Shown here piece after piece: positions 47,841 through 61,277 of a stretch of DNA of 64,000 nt (the first letter of the stretch is position 1; the number at the start of each line of letters is the position of its first letter). The translations under genes and the position numbers were made by a program. The notes under the pieces were generated by a model. That model made no database searches. It saw only the letters and a list, made by a program, of their open reading frames with translations, and had not been told where the DNA came from. Source of the DNA: Atopsyche davidsoni (lineage: Eukaryota > Arthropoda > Insecta > Trichoptera > Hydrobiosidae). The DNA is taken from positions 10,001-74,000 of the forward strand of contig JAILWY010000029.1 of assembly GCA_022113835.1 (NCBI GenBank). The letters run 5' to 3'.

Positions 47841-50800
47841 CGAGCGACGCGGATTCCCGGTCGGCAGCGAGCGCCCGCGTCGAGGCGGCGCGGCGGCGCG
47901 GAGTGCTCGGCTCCCGCGCTCGAGACTCGATTTCAATTTAAACTAGAAGCGAGAGTAATGTATCTTTCATCCGAGATATTTTCCATTCATAATATTATCT
48001 GAAACGATAGGATGAGATATTTTGACGACTATTTTAGAAAAGTCGTTTGTTATATTTAACCAAAAATATCAGTCCCTTCTCGATCAAATCGTCACTGTCG
48101 GAACTCGACGAGCGCGACTCGCGCCGAGCACTCCCCGCCGGGCGCCGAGGGCCGAGGGACCGCTGCCGAAGCGCACTTCAAAGGAGAAGAGAGCTACAAA
48201 ATACAAGTAATCAATGAATATCAATCGAGAATAGGAAGTCAGGACACAGAAATGAACGCACTCTCTCGGGATCGCCCTGCGGCGACGGACCGCGAGCTCG
48301 GGAAGGAGACGGACGATCGCCCCTGGACGTCCCCGGGAGGAGGTCGCGCTCGTCCGTGTCCATTCCCGAGTCGGTCCGGCCGGCCGCCTTCGCTCGGTCG
48401 CGCCGGATGTCGGATAAAATTTTGGGTTAGTGTTGTGGTTGTTTTTTCGAAAGCGGCCGACACATTAGAGCGAGGGCCGGGACGAGTCGGCTTTTAGTAA
48501 GAGTACGTTCATTTAAATCGGTATCCGATAGAACACTACAAAATTAAAAGTACAAGAATTAATAAATAATTATAAAAAACTATATCGCATTGTTACGTCG
48601 ACGGTAGCCGATGTGTCGTTTTATCTATCTATTGAATTATGTTTATTCTGTACTCGAAATTGATGGTAAAATTGACTAGAAATAACTAAGGCGTCGTGAC
48701 CGAAGCGCGGCCCGAGCAGAGGCGGGGCGATGCCTCCGGATCGATATCGTATCTGCGTTCAGACGAGTGGGAAATTATTATTTTGAATATTTTATTTAAT
48801 GTTTGTTAAAAAAATTGCATCGAAAAATATACGAACGTTAAACAGAAATATAAGAACGTTCGCTTTGCCGTCCGGTCGATCCGGAATGCGCGGCGCGGCT
48901 CGGGGAGACGCCGGCGAGAGAGCTCGGCGCTTCCGATGGACGCGACATTGAACTTTCCGGTACGCGTGAAAGATTTTGACTCTTTCTATTGAAGTCGATT
49001 GTAACTCCATTCGCACGCTGCTCTGCGGATTCGACAAACGCGAACGCGAAACATGTTGGATCATTGTTCGACTATTCCGGGAGAAGAGAGAGCGAGTCGG
49101 TTCTGATTGTGGAGTGCAGACCGACCGCGATTCCCTGAGGTTTAGTGCCGGAAAATAGTCAGGCATCTTCTGGGGCATCCGCCGCTCTATGATTGAACAT
49201 TCTATGAAAACAGAGTAAGTTGCACCTTGATTTCGAGAAAAATGATAGCGATACATTTCGGTCCGGATGCGGGCGTCTCCGGTCACGAGAAGGTCACGGG
49301 AGGGTCGCGAGAGAAGCGAGTCCGTAAATGCGAATCGAATTTATATCACGAGTACAGAAAGCCACATAATTTTGAGAATATTTTACAGTATTTACTCAAG
49401 GAAAGCATCAAAGTAGATAGATGGGTTGTTGAAATGACAATTTGGAAGTTTCGACCCCCCGCGGGCGCAGGGCCGGCGGGGGGTCGCGGGCAGGGCGGGG
49501 CCAGGCGGCGAGATGAAGATGGGAGGATGAAGGAAGCCAAGTGATGTACGAAATGAAATCTATTTCAATTTAGAATGTTTTTATTGAAGCTCGTCTCAAC
49601 GGCGATGTCGCCGATCACAAAAATGCCAATTATTTTTTTTCATACGATTCAATACATGTTTCATTAAAATTTCCCAATCCGTACACAACGTAGCGTAGTT
49701 TTTTTAATTTTAATTAAACAAAAAATATTTTATAAATTTGCAAGCACAGCGTAGCAAATGTAATGTTTAATACATTTTTTAAAATAAAAACAACAAAATA
49801 TTTGACTAAGGGCAGTGAGGATTTCCCACTCCGCCTGTCACGGTCGAGAAGCCTCACTATTAGACAACAAATTCAGATTTATGTTGACTTGTAATATTTA
49901 CAAATGTATACAAGTTGGCACATTTCATTCATTTAGATTATAGAAACAATATTATATTTGCTTATTACGATGGATATATATTTTATTGGAGATAATTCAA
50001 TCTGGTAATTATCTTTTTGTATTTGAATTGTGCTTAGTTTTTAACTCAAATGATAACCTTTTTGCAAAAAAAAAAATGTGCGAATGTACTCATTGCGGTA
50101 GCAACTGACCGCTTCCACCCGTGAGTGTTAGAGATCAACTTAAAAATTAAACTGTGACAATAATAGGTACCTTTCCATCGTCTGACAACCGGTCGGTTGA
50201 TCTACTGTCAGATAGATTGAGAAATGATCGTCAGGACGCAGGACAGGGTCTGCGAGGTATTCGGAGTTCGCGTCCCAAGGGAAGACGTTACCGTCCGCCC
50301 TGCATCCGAAACGTTGTCATTAGCCCAGTGCGTCCCGGAGTCTCCGGATGAAGCGCTCGTGTCGAGATTGACTAATACGGTTTTCATGCTTGATTTAATG
50401 GTTTCGTAAATCATGATTTAAGACAATAAAAGACTTTACCATACCCCCTGATCCGGCGATCGGCTCTTAAAGTTTCCCTTTGTTTGCTGTGTGGTTTAAA
50501 AGATTTAAGACTCACGACAATGTCCTAAAAGATAACATTCAAGTGTCACTTTTATTTTACTCATGGGTGATGTCGATTCATCAGAGGACTGCCCGAAACG
50601 TCCGGATCTTCCCTGCGGGTACCGAAGACCGACAGTAAGTAGGTTTAGATATAGGGAGAGCGTAGGGGGCGAGGGGGCGAGGGGGCGGGCGCTGCCCCGG
50701 GAGCGCACTGAGCTAGGGGTGTGCGGTGTCGCTCGAGAGCGTCGGCGGGGATGCGAGGGTGCTTGTGAGGTTGTCGTGAGATGAGCGGCACCTCCTCCGC

Positions 50801-51256
50801 CTTAATGAAAACTCGATTTCTATGACTGGGGTCGGATACTTTTTCGCGGTGCTATTCGAGGAAGGACGTAGGTCTCAGTGAGCCTCCGCCTCGCGCTATC
50901 AGAACTCGTTTGATCGCCCGATGTCGCGACACCCGGAGAAGCGAGGCGGTTGAAGTTCGGGGCGGGCGTCCGGTGCCGAGTGCGGCGTATCGGCGGTACG
51001 AGTTAAAGGACGAATCATTTTCAATCTTGAATATCAATTTGATAAGAGAAACGTTAATTATTTTATAGCTTTCGAGTTTATATCTTCCAGCGGCATTTCT
51101 TAGGCGTATTGCTGGACGAGCGCGAGGAGGCGGCGCCGCGGCGCCCGCTGACGGCGCGGGACGGGGAGCCCGAGAGGGTCCCGTCCGAGTCTAGGTTCTC
51201 GTTGGGAGGGCAGGCGTGCCGCGTTTTCCGGGGGGAATGACTTTTGGGACACTGAC

Positions 51257-51472
51257 CGCCGGGCTTGCTGGGGCGGCGGCGCTCTTCGGAGAGGGGCTTG
51301 GGGTCGGCGGAGCGCGGGCGGCGCTTGGGCGAGCGGAAGTGGCCGGTGGCGTCTCCGGGCTCGGCGGAGCCTCCGCGGGCTGCGCCCCCCGCGCCCCCCG
51401 CGGCTCCTATAACAAGATTCAATTGTTTTCTGGGGCTCGTGCGCGCGCTCGAGCGCCCCGTGCCGGGTTTGC
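51257..51472 (-). CDS. MDM1: MDM1 homolog, visible exon 9
   Basis: 216 nt, acceptor TTATTTGTTTGCAG, donor GGCG|GTCAGT, phase 1 in and out. Encodes a low-complexity Gly/Ala/Arg/Pro-rich linker (SPRKQLNLVIGAAGG ... SPKRRPRSADPKPLSEERRR), likely disordered and basic. The frame stays open through the donor to a TAA at 51,078-51,080, which would give a shorter protein if the intron were retained. The donor is chosen because it fits the phase-1 acceptor of exon 10. Confidence 0.7.
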
Positions 51473-54419
51473 CTGCAAACAAATAATTTGAACATCCTGT
51501 TAGATCGATCGATTCTCGGTTCTCCTGTAAAATGTAATTCGACACCATAGGTGGGTTAGAATCGAACCGAGCTACAAAAACAGCGGAAGAGCTGGGCTCT
51601 CGCGTTCGATTCTGCCCCGCCTGCCCCGCCTGCCCCGCGGGGCGGCCCGAGGAAGACCCGCGACCCGCGGCCGTCGGCTCTCTCGGCGCTCGAGCGTTCC
51701 TCGCGACCGACCCCGTCCGGGCGCGATGGCGGCGACGCCCGATTGCGAGCGGGTCATGTTTACCTATCCTCCCAATTTACACGATTTCACTTTTACACAG
51801 TTTTTTTTTAAATTTCAAGATTTAAAAAAAAACATTTTTCAATTCCATTCTATCCCGTTCACGGCAAAAGTCATCCATTTGGGTAAAATGGCTTGTCATT
51901 TTTTTAAAAAATGATCCGAATATTGAACGTGCTCTCCTATTTCAGCAAGATATTAATAAACACTCGACTCGATACGAGGAGGGCTTTCTAAAATCCGACC
52001 GAAAACCGAAACAATTGTTAATTATAGTTTTCATTACCGATCTGAAATTGTTTCTAATTCATCTAACATCGAACTCGAATCGCATCAAGATCATACTGAT
52101 CAGGAAAAAATATTAATAGTCTACGAAAGTGCAATTTCTCAATTTATTTTTCTTGTATCTATATGCAAAATGAATTGCATACACAAATCTTATCATATTT
52201 TATGAATAGACCGTTATTTTTTATGTTTTTTTAAGATATATTTAGTTTCGTTTTACGTTGAAATAAATGACTAAATTGAGCACATTTAAGTTTGTTTTAG
52301 ATTAACGCGTTTTTCTAAAGAATCAATCCTCAGTGTGAATCGGGGGATAGGTAGTATTTAGAAAAATAAATAAATATTCAGCGAAAGTCATCGAGCAATG
52401 TAGCCGGATGCGATGAAAAATGAAAGCTCGGCCGCCATTACGATTCTTCAGTTGACTCGGCACATCGCCGGCAACATTCCTGAAGAGCGTGTCCGCCCGA
52501 CACCCGAGCCGGGAGGGGCCGGGTCGCTCTCGACTCTCGACTCTCGACTTTCCGGAGTCCCGCCGTTCTCTCGATTGAGAAACGTTTCTTTGGAAAAGTC
52601 GCAACGAGCCGAGAGCGCACCGCGGCCCTCCCGGCGCTCGGGGCCGCCCGGGGGTGCGCCGCATCCCATCGAGTAAATAGATTCACGGAAAAGCGGACAA
52701 ATACACTGGCAAAATATTAGCATCTTGAATAAAGAAAATATACGGGAAAAAATGCAAAAAATAAATAACGATGCACAATCGAGGAGCTCCATTCGAGCCC
52801 CGAGTCGGCGGGGGGCCGTCCGGAGTGCCGGGCGCGGTGACGAGTGGAGCTCCTCGAGTGACAGGCAAACGAGCAAAACGGACTACTCACAGCACTACCG
52901 GGACGCGAAGCTGAAACGTACACAAAGAAGACAGAAACGACGACAGTCGCGAGATTCATATAAAATAAAACAGGCGGGGGAAATACAAACGAACTTCTCG
53001 ATCCGCAACAGACCGGTCCCATTTGCGACACTCCATACTTAAACTACAAGTATGAATAGCGAAATGGCCGGGAGACCGCCGGTCGGGAAACCACCGGCTG
53101 GGAGATACCAGGCCGCGCTTGCCGCTGGAGCTGTTGCAATCCCAACGGCACTGATGTATGCTATTTTAGTCGAAAACTAAAACCACACAAGGCACGAGAA
53201 GCGAAAGTCTCAAATCTGACGCGGGTGGCGGGTCCGGGCCGGTGCGGCGGGGCGCCCCGCGGGCCGGAAGCGGAGAAGTGGAGAACGCATCTCCCTCTGG
53301 TATCTGTCGGGGAGCAGGTCGTTCGAGAAGACGTGACCCTGTCCTCATGCCGGAGCGCGGGGCGGGACTCGGGGGCAGGGGGGGAGCGCCCCAGTTTGAA
53401 GCCCTCTACATCGCGCCACCGACTTGCAACTAACCAATTGCGTCCTACATTTTAGGCAAAATCATTAAAAAAAAAAAAACGCCTAAAATAAAGTCCGTGG
53501 CGCACATTGTCACTCCGGGTGTGGAGATCTTTGCGCTCGCTTGTGTGTCTTGCGAAATATTTATCGGGGATCCAAAACGGTCGCTCTCTGGGTCTTCGCT
53601 CGGATCGCCGCTCGTTTGCGATCGGACGCGAGCGGTATGTTTCGAAAACTAAATTATCGTCCAAAAAAATTTCTTATCTTGAAACGTTTTTATACTATCT
53701 TACCCGAAATCGTTTAAATTTCTTGAACAGTGAGTAATGTTTTTCGGAAAGCGAGAAAAGACCGATTCACTTCGTGGACAAACTTAACCGATATTACTTT
53801 TATAATATGTAGTTGACAAAAAAAAAACTGTAAAAAGTTCTAGTCATCGATTGAAAGAAATCGCGTTTTACGAGGTCAACGGAACCGTCTCTTCCTCGAC
53901 GCGTTCGAGACGACCGACTTCGCGCTGAGAATAAGGCTCCCCGAGTCATTTTTTTAAAATCAAACCCGATATAATTAAACCTAATTTGGAGAAAAAAATC
54001 AATTTTATAGAACATTATTAAAAAATAATCGACACGACGAGCAATAGCGGCGGGCTAGGAGAGTCGCGAGCCGTCGGCCCGCGCGAGCTGGTGCGCGATG
54101 TCTCAGAAGTCTCGGAGTTTTCCGAGAAAAAGTCCCATTCGGAGGGGATATCATCACTACTAGACAATATATTTTAATTTTAAAAATAACCTAATTTTAT
54201 CATATGCGTGAATTATAAATTTTAGTGTTCCTGAAGCATCCAAATAAATATATTTATAAAAATCGATAATCTTTTCTCGATTACAGCAGCACAATAACGA
54301 TACTAAAAAAACGACGATAATAGTAATTTCTCGATATTTGCTTTTGATGTTTCGATAACACGTTTCCGACCGAAGACACCGCGCTTCGTGATACACCGCG
54401 CACCGGGGCCTCGCGGACC

Positions 54420-54480
54420 ACGACACTGAACACCGAACACCGAACACCGAACACTGAACACTGAACACTGAACACTGAAC
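54420..54480. repeat. 7-bp tandem repeat
   Basis: Eight or so units of (C/T)GAACAC in the intron after exon 8. Confidence 0.9.
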
Positions 54481-54484
54481 GCGC

Positions 54485-54646
54485 CAGGGGAGGGCGCCGA
54501 GCTCGGGCGGGCAGGGCGGGCAGGGCGGGCAGGGCGGGAAGGGCGGGCAGGGGAGCCGGGCAGGGCAGCCGGGCAAGGGCACCCCGCCCCGCCCCGCCCC
54601 GCCCCGCCCCGCCCCGCCCCGCCCCGCCCCGCCCCGCGCCCCCGCC
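54485..54646. repeat. G-rich then C-rich arrays beside a 5' splice site
   Basis: 54,485-54,580 is made of gggcagggcg units; 54,581-54,646 is about a dozen GCCCC units. On the transcribed-sense (minus) strand the second becomes a GGGGC run starting roughly 20 bases after the exon 8 donor, with clear G-quadruplex potential. Confidence 0.9.
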
Positions 54647-54661
54647 TGAGCGACGACGTAC

Positions 54662-54864
54662 CTTCGGAGACGGAGTTCTCGAAGCTGTGGCCGTGCAGCT
54701 TGTGGCGCTGGGCGCGCTGCGCGGGCGTCTCCTGCTGGCGCGTCTCCTGGAGCTTGGCGTGGATGCTCTGGTGCGGCGCCGAGCGGAAGGAGACGGGCTT
54801 CTTGGGCGACATCCGCGCATTCTTGCTCTCGTTCTCCTTGTCCTTCTCCTCCTTGCTGATGCCC
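54662..54864 (-). CDS. MDM1: MDM1 homolog, visible exon 8
   Basis: 203 nt, acceptor GCATTTCCAG, donor GAAG|GTACGT, phase 2 in, phase 1 out. Begins GISKEEKDKENESKNARMSP, a charged stretch likely to be helical, followed by SFRSAPHQSIHAKL and RAQRHKLHGHSFENS. The mix of charged helix and basic linker suits a microtubule-binding protein. Confidence 0.75.
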
Positions 54865-55390
54865 CTGGAAATGCGCGAGCGTCAGTATCGGCCCGAGCGC
54901 CGAGCGCCGCGGGGCTCGGGCGCCGCGGGAATTATTTCTAGGGAAAATCTTTTCTGGACCAAAAAATTTAACCGATCCGAAACGAGCGACTCGCTTATTT
55001 ATTTCGAGAATACTATTTTTGAAATTGCAAATGAAACGATAAATTTAAAAAAAACGAATTAATCGCGGCCCAGAAGGGATTCCCCGGCACGCCTGGCGCC
55101 TCGCCCCGCTGCGAATGCAAATTTCAATAAAATGTTTTTGAATCGATCATTTTTTTTCTCGCTTATTGTTATATTGCATTGGAAAGCGTCAGAGCCCCTG
55201 TCGGGGTTTTCGTAAAGTTTAATAAGAAACATTGAACCAGTTCTTTAGCAGCGAAATTTATTTATTTCAAATATAACTTGGCGAAAGTTGGAACTTGTCA
55301 ACGTTATAGGTAAAAATTACAAAAGCAAGAAAGGAGAGGATTTCCTAGAGCGGGGGCCGGGGGCGCGGGACCCTCGGCACGTCCGCGCCC

Positions 55391-55428
55391 AGTGTGCGTG
55401 TGCGTGTGCGTGTGCGCGTGCGCGTGCA
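55391..55428. repeat. GTGTGC simple repeat
   Basis: Alternating purine-pyrimidine run in the intron between exons 7 and 8. Z-DNA-prone composition. Confidence 0.85.
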
Positions 55429-56336
55429 CCGACGTTCCCCGATATCGAGACCCTCTAGATAAAATTTATTGTTTAAATAATATTTAAAAATATTTCCCAT
55501 GGGTGCATCGCATCCCTCCGGTGCCCCCCGATGACCGCGGGAGACGCGGGAGTGTCGCGAGTCATGTTTCCTCTTAAATTTTGAAGTTTTAGTTCCTTTT
55601 TGTCTTTTGATTCTTTTTGAGAAAATGTATTATCACTATTTGGAGAAATGTATTAATATATGAAAAGTGAAAGATACCACAAAAATACTCGAAAACCATT
55701 CCTTCAGTTGCGGTTCAGACATGAACACGTGCCGTCCCCCGAACTTCCGGCCGGGGGACAACTCCCTCTACGAACAACCGCCTCCACGACGGTGCGAGTG
55801 CCGCGCGCCTGGACATCATTGAACGATAAAAATTTACTCTCAAATTGAACTTATAGAATTATTTAATTAAACAAAAGTAAAATAGCAGATATCGAGAGCC
55901 CGAGAGGTCAAATATTAAAATTCGCAATAAAATTTAAAAAATAAAACAAACGTCTACAAGAAAAACCAATATAAAGTGACGGGTAGCGTGAGCCCCTCCT
56001 TAAATATTGAATGGGTTCGTAGCTTTGCAGAGCGCCCATTGAGTTTCTCAATATATCAAAGGGCAAGCAGAGGGCGCGAGCTCGCCGGAGTGCCGGGGCG
56101 GCCTCAGGCGGCGGGAGCGCTCGGCGTCCTTCGCTTCCGCGCGAGAGCGAAGGACATATTTAGTGTTGCGTTTTAAAAATTAAATTATCAACCAACTATA
56201 AGATAAATGACTACCATGATAACACGAACACCTGCAAAAAATGACAAAATTTGCCCGCAGCCGGGAGATGAGGCCGGGGCCGGGGCCGGGGGCGCACGGC
56301 GGGGCGGCCGGGCTCGGCGGGGCTGGCGGGGCTCAC

Positions 56337-56467
56337 CTGTAGTCGGCGGAGGCGAGGGACAGGGCGGAGAGCGAGGAGCGGCGGGCCACCTGCGCCCACA
56401 GCTCCAGCTGCTTGGTGTACAGCTCCGTGAGGTGCGAGGGGGCCAGCTCCGTGCCCCAGCCGCGGTA
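56337..56467 (-). CDS. MDM1: MDM1 homolog, visible exon 7
   Basis: 131 nt, acceptor TGCCTCTGTCCAG, donor ACAG|GTGAGC, phase 0 in, phase 2 out. Encodes YRGWGTELAPSHLTELYTKQ and then LELWAQVARRSSLSALSL, an amphipathic helix with two Trp residues. It follows directly on the LRKRAGEYK helix of exon 6, as expected for the central conserved MDM1 region. Confidence 0.8.
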
Positions 56468-57913
56468 CTGGACAGAGGCAAGCAAAGCGTGACGCGCGGG
56501 GGCGGCGGCGCCGTCGGAAACGAGTAGCGATCGCAGTGCCGACCCGGGTCCGAAAAGCTTCATTTATTTATTTTTCTTCGGTTTCTGTAATGGTGTCCGG
56601 CCGCGCGCGTCGCCTACTGCGACGGAGCAATCGTGACTTAACTTTTTATACAATATATAAAATAGAAATCCCCGATTACATCTCCCGTTGCGAGAGCTAC
56701 TCGACGATCGATTTGAATCGAGTGCGCTTTAAATGAGCAGACTATGTATCAATTTAAACTTTTCTTTATTTCTATGCAATGTATTAAAAATAATAAGATA
56801 AATCGCTTTTTCTTCGGCGGGGAAGCTCCGCGGGGCGACTGCCTCGCGATAGTCATTCGGGATGCAGACGACTCGAGCCGAGAGGTATCCGCCCCCGGGG
56901 TGGATGAAGGTTTCCAGCAGTGCGTTCACGGAAATAAGAGGAACCGCAATTTTGAAGCACCGGGCGGAGTTCCCGCAGTTTCCGGCTCGGCGGGGACCTC
57001 CGGACGATATCGCAGGGCGATCCGATGCGGCCTGAAAGAAAACGGACCCGGGACGTTCGCGCGATCGAACCGCTCCTCGGGGCGCGACGGGGAGGGCGCG
57101 GTCGCTACTCGCATCCTGTCGATCTTCAGTTGAGGGTGAGTCTGCTCTGATTCATATCTTTTCTAACTATTCTCGAGAGAAGTCGCGGAGACGACTCCTC
57201 CCGGCTCGGTCGCTTTCATCCCGAGGTCCCGCTCGCCGGGGCGTCGCCCGCCACGCGCTCGGTGTGCCGCGAGCGCGTCAGCGCGCATTAATTCTTATTT
57301 ACTTGGTATTTCTTACAAAACCGCATCGGCTCGACTCACGCGGCAGTGCCTGTGAGCCGCCTCGTCTGCGCGCCTCGGAGGAATGCGGCCACAAGGGAGA
57401 ACGGCGCGGCCAGGCGTAGCGAGCGGAGACCTCGGGCGCTCCGGGAGCCGGGAAGGGTCGGCTCGAGAAGGAGGAGGCGCAAGCCGGAGAGGAATTCTCG
57501 AGAAGGTCGGGTCCAGGAGGCGGAGACGGAGGCGGAGACGGCGCCTCGCGAGCCGGGAGAGGGGGAGGCATCACGAAGAGGACGAGGCGCAAGCCGGAGC
57601 GGAATCTCTAACGATGTCAGGTTTGGAAGACGGAGAACTCGAGAGCGCCTCGCGAGCCGGGGGGTCAGCTCGAGGAGGAGGCGCAGCGCGGTGAGGATCC
57701 CCCACTATCTACCCCTCCGCAGGACCAGCCCGACTCCGACGAGAGGAATGTTGTCCTTGTGCAAAATTTTCTCCGAGAGGGAGTAGCCCGGAAAAGATCC
57801 GCATGCAAATGCATATTTAGGTTTTGAGTCTGAAAGTTCACAAATACTCGCGGAGAGCTCGGGGAAGCCGGCCTGCCGCGCGGAGCGGGCTGCTGCGGGC
57901 CGGGGGCCCTTAC

Positions 57914-58145
57914 CTTGTATTCGCCGGCGCGCTTGCGGAGGTCCAGCACCTCGGAGTACCAGGAGTCGGCGCGCGCGGGCCGGGCGCCCCCCGGCGGCTC
58001 CGCGCCACCCCTGCCGCATTCGGTAAAGGTTCCTTTACTGGCCTCGAACACGTAGTGCGAGAAAGGTCTAAATTTCTTTTTGTATTCGCTCCTGGCGCCC
58101 GGCGGCCCGCGCAGGCTGGCGAGCGCGCTGCGCAACGCGGACTTC
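57914..58145 (-). CDS. MDM1: MDM1 homolog, visible exon 6
   Basis: 232 nt, acceptor CTGATGTTGCAG, donor ACAAG|GTAAGG, phase 2 in, phase 0 out. Carries SEYKKKFRPFSHYVFEA, a further SEY-type repeat, and WYSEVLDLRKRAGEYK. The pair matches the vertebrate MDM1 segment in which SEYRAKFLSP is followed by a KELREKAEFYRKR helix. These two motifs are the best single piece of evidence for the assignment. Confidence 0.88.
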
Positions 58146-59308
58146 CTGCAACATCAGCGCGTTAGTCCGGGCCGCGCTCCCGGCCGCCCCGGGTCGGCTC
58201 CGAGTAGGTTCTAGCTTTGCGTGTATTCTTATCGGATTGAGGATTCGTGTCGCTTTTGCACTTTTCAAAAGTTTCTTCGCGGGTCATTTTTGGTAATGTA
58301 CCGCGTCCGGGTCCCGGACTGAGGCACTCCGGTACCGGCGGGGGCCCGCCCGGCTCGCCTCGCGCCCTTCCGTCCGCGGGGCGGCCGGGCCGGTCGCCCG
58401 ACTTTCGAACGGAAAGTCACCAAAGTAGTCGGACAGAAACAGCTGACCGAAGAGAAGGAAGAGAATGTTCGATTCGGTCGCCGACGCCCGCGGGGCGCTC
58501 GGCCCCCGCCGGCCCCGCCGGCGACGCTCGCCTCGGTGGACGGCGACATCGAGTTTGTGTATGTGTTTAAAGAACATATGTATAGAACGAAGATAAAATT
58601 AACTTAAATCTATTTTAATATTAAGAATATAGCAGAGGAAATAATCAAATCAAAAATAAAAGTACTAGGCTCGAGTACGAGTAGAGTGTGGAGGCGCCCG
58701 CGCGCCCGGCGAGGCCTCGTGGGGCCCCGGGGCTGCGGCGGCGGGCTTCGCTCTCACCGGCGACCGCGGGTCGTTTCTTCTTTCGACTCGATCGGCTGTC
58801 AGTTTTGCGAATATCAAAGAGATCTTTAGACTTTTCTCGTTTTTGTTTGTTCTTTCTCGTGGACCAGTCGAAAGTAAGTAAGAAAAAAAATAAGGAAACT
58901 CAGAGGTGAGGAAACAAGCTAGCGCGGTGCCGCGGCCCTCGCCGCTGCGGGCGGTCCGACGTCACTCTGCAGATGTACGGTGGCCCCCACCGGAGATGCG
59001 ACCGGACAACGCACAGTCGAGAGCAAAATCAGTAACAAATAATCGAAAAAGTCTATTTATGAACTAAATTCATCAATTTATTTTGATGTATTGATGTAAT
59101 CATTCGATTTAAGTAAATTCCCCGAATGACACGATTCTGTCCCGAAGGGTGCGGGCTCGCGGAGCCGGTGGGGCTCTCGGGATTTCGCTGGTTTCCGGCC
59201 GTGTCGTGAGTCGCGAGGCGCCTGCGTACTCGGAGATTATTGGGTTTAGTGATCGAGTAAATTATAAATATTACCAAAAGAAAAGTTTTAATATTCCTCA
59301 GAGAAATG

Positions 59309-59775
59309 CTAAGAAATTCAATATTTTTGACAGAGAGTACTTGGTGGAATTCCATTTTAATATTTTTGAGTAAAGTACTTTAGTGATTTTCCACATGTTC
59401 GTTTTTATTTGTGACCGGTTTCGCCAACCTTTCACGTTGGCATTAGCAAACAGAGATCACTCTGTTTGCCAATGCCCACGTGAAAGGTTGGCGAAACCGA
59501 TCACAAATAAAAACGAACATGTGGAAAATCACTCAAGTATTTTACTCAAAAATATTCAGAGAAATGCAATAAAATAAAATCAAAAAAGTAGCAAAATTAA
59601 TTTAAATTATTTCATTTACTATATATTAACTTCGATAATGCCAACGTGTAAGGTTGGCGAAACCGGTCACAAATAAAAAACGAACATGTGGAAAATCACT
59701 GAAGTATTTTATTCAAAAATATTAAAATGGAATTCCACCGAGTACTCTCTGTCGAAAATATTAAATTTCTATATA
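59309..59775. mobile_element. foldback (palindromic) element cluster
   Basis: 59,359-59,556 is a near-perfect inverted repeat centred at 59,457/59,458, around cagagatcactctg. The left arm extends outward to 59,309. A second right arm at 59,633-59,775 (gccaacgtgtaaggttggcg ... ccaccgagtactctctgtcg) matches the part missing from the first. No coding sequence and no clear target duplication. Confidence 0.75.
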
Positions 59776-60284
59776 TTCATCAACTAAAAACTGGCCTATT
59801 TATTTCCGAACGCAGTCGAGTAGATTTCAATGTATCCTCACATGACGATAAAACTGGACAAACTGACGATCTGGCGCCAGGGATCTGCATACGGACGGCT
59901 CGAGCGCCTGCCGAGCCGGCGGAGCGACGGCATCTCGAATAACTCCGTCGGGTCGATTTGAGATACATCGATATATGTATAACATACAGGCTCCCGCAGA
60001 TCGTTGAAGGACTGACGCATTTAGTAAAATGAGTTTTCACTCCGACGAGGGCGGCGGCTCCGGGCGCGAGGGCCCGGCGGGGCGAAGCGGCGGACGAACT
60101 ACTCTATGGAACTAAAGACGGAACCAAAATCTAAAACTCACCTGCACAGGACGCGCGCGAGGCGGAATCTCCGCGTCACTGCGAGGACGAGCGAGCGCTC
60201 TCACTCGGGTCGCATTGACGCCGACATTCCACCTCACTCTCGAAACACCGCACATAAGACTAAACGAGGGGTGCTGCTACTCTA

Positions 60285-60340
60285 CTCCCGGGGCGCTCCC
60301 GGGGCGCTCCCGGGGCGCTCCCGGGGCTCTCCCGGGCGGT
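60285..60340. repeat. 11-bp GC-rich tandem repeat
   Basis: About five units of ggggcgctccc, in the intron between exons 5 and 6. Confidence 0.85.
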
Positions 60341-61036
60341 CGCTCCCGCGGGGCTGCCCCGCGGGGCCCCGGGGGCGAAGCGACCCGCGAAGCGCGCGCC
60401 AGCGTGCCAATCGTGCGAGCGTACAGTGAGAATCGAGAATTTTACATTAAATTATCCCTGCTATCCAGTTCAAATATATCTTAATGGATTCTCAGAATTA
60501 GACGAATCAATCGGCGGGAGGACTGGACGGCGCAGGAGAAGCCGAGCGGCTCGTAGCGGACGCCCTCGCGCCGCGCGGTTGTAAATTAAGATTTTGAATA
60601 AAGACTGCCTGTTACAATACATACGGTATTTCCGAAAAAAGAGTTTTGTGGTTTTTTATTACCTTTTCGATTAATCTGTTTATCATTTGGGCCTCAAATG
60701 TGCAAGAGCGGCCGCGTCGCGCCGCTGCTCGACTCGCCGCCGTCTCTCGCGAAGGCGGGGAGCCCTCCCGGACGAGAAGTCGCCGGCCAACCCGGAGGCT
60801 CTGCAGCCGTGCTCGAATATTCCCCGCCCGATACCGGCCGGGCGCTCGAGGGAGCCGCGGTTTCTTCGCTCGTCGAGTCCGCCCGGTTCGAGGACGAGCC
60901 GGCGACGAGTGGCCTGCTGAATCTCAGTTTGTCGGCGGCGCGGTGCCGTCGTCCCCCGATTTGAATTTCATAATTGTATGGCGAGCGACACGAAGGTCGC
61001 TCTCGACCGGAGGAGACGCTCCGGGAAGGTACGCAC

Positions 61037-61142
61037 CTGTGCACCGGCGCCTCTCCGTTGGGCGCGTACTCCTCGATGAACTTCTTGTGCTCGTCGTCCT
61101 CGTCCGCGTGGTTCATCAGCGGCTCCAGCTCGGTCGCACCGC
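61037..61142 (-). CDS. MDM1: MDM1 homolog, visible exon 5
   Basis: 106 nt, acceptor TGTCCTTTCAG, donor ACAG|GTGCGT, phase 1 in, phase 2 out. Encodes an acidic stretch, ATELEPLMNHADEDDEHKK, then FIEEYAPNGEAPVHR. It is separated from exon 4 by only 135 bp. Confidence 0.78.
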
Positions 61143-61277
61143 CTGAAAGGACACCGTGACCGCCGATCGGTTTTCTCTCCGCGATACCGTCTCCCTCCGA
61201 TATCTTGACGACGGGGCGGTGCGGAGGGGCTCTCCCCGCGCGGAGGCCGGGAGAGCCCCGACGCGCTCGGCGGTTAC

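Noticed and set aside
51078..51256. Continuation of MDM1 exon 9 to a stop codon at 51,078-51,080 as the true C-terminus
   Set aside because: The GTCAGT donor at 51,257 keeps phase with three further exons that carry family motifs, including the conserved MDM1 C-terminus. The extension could be an intron-retention isoform but is not the main reading.
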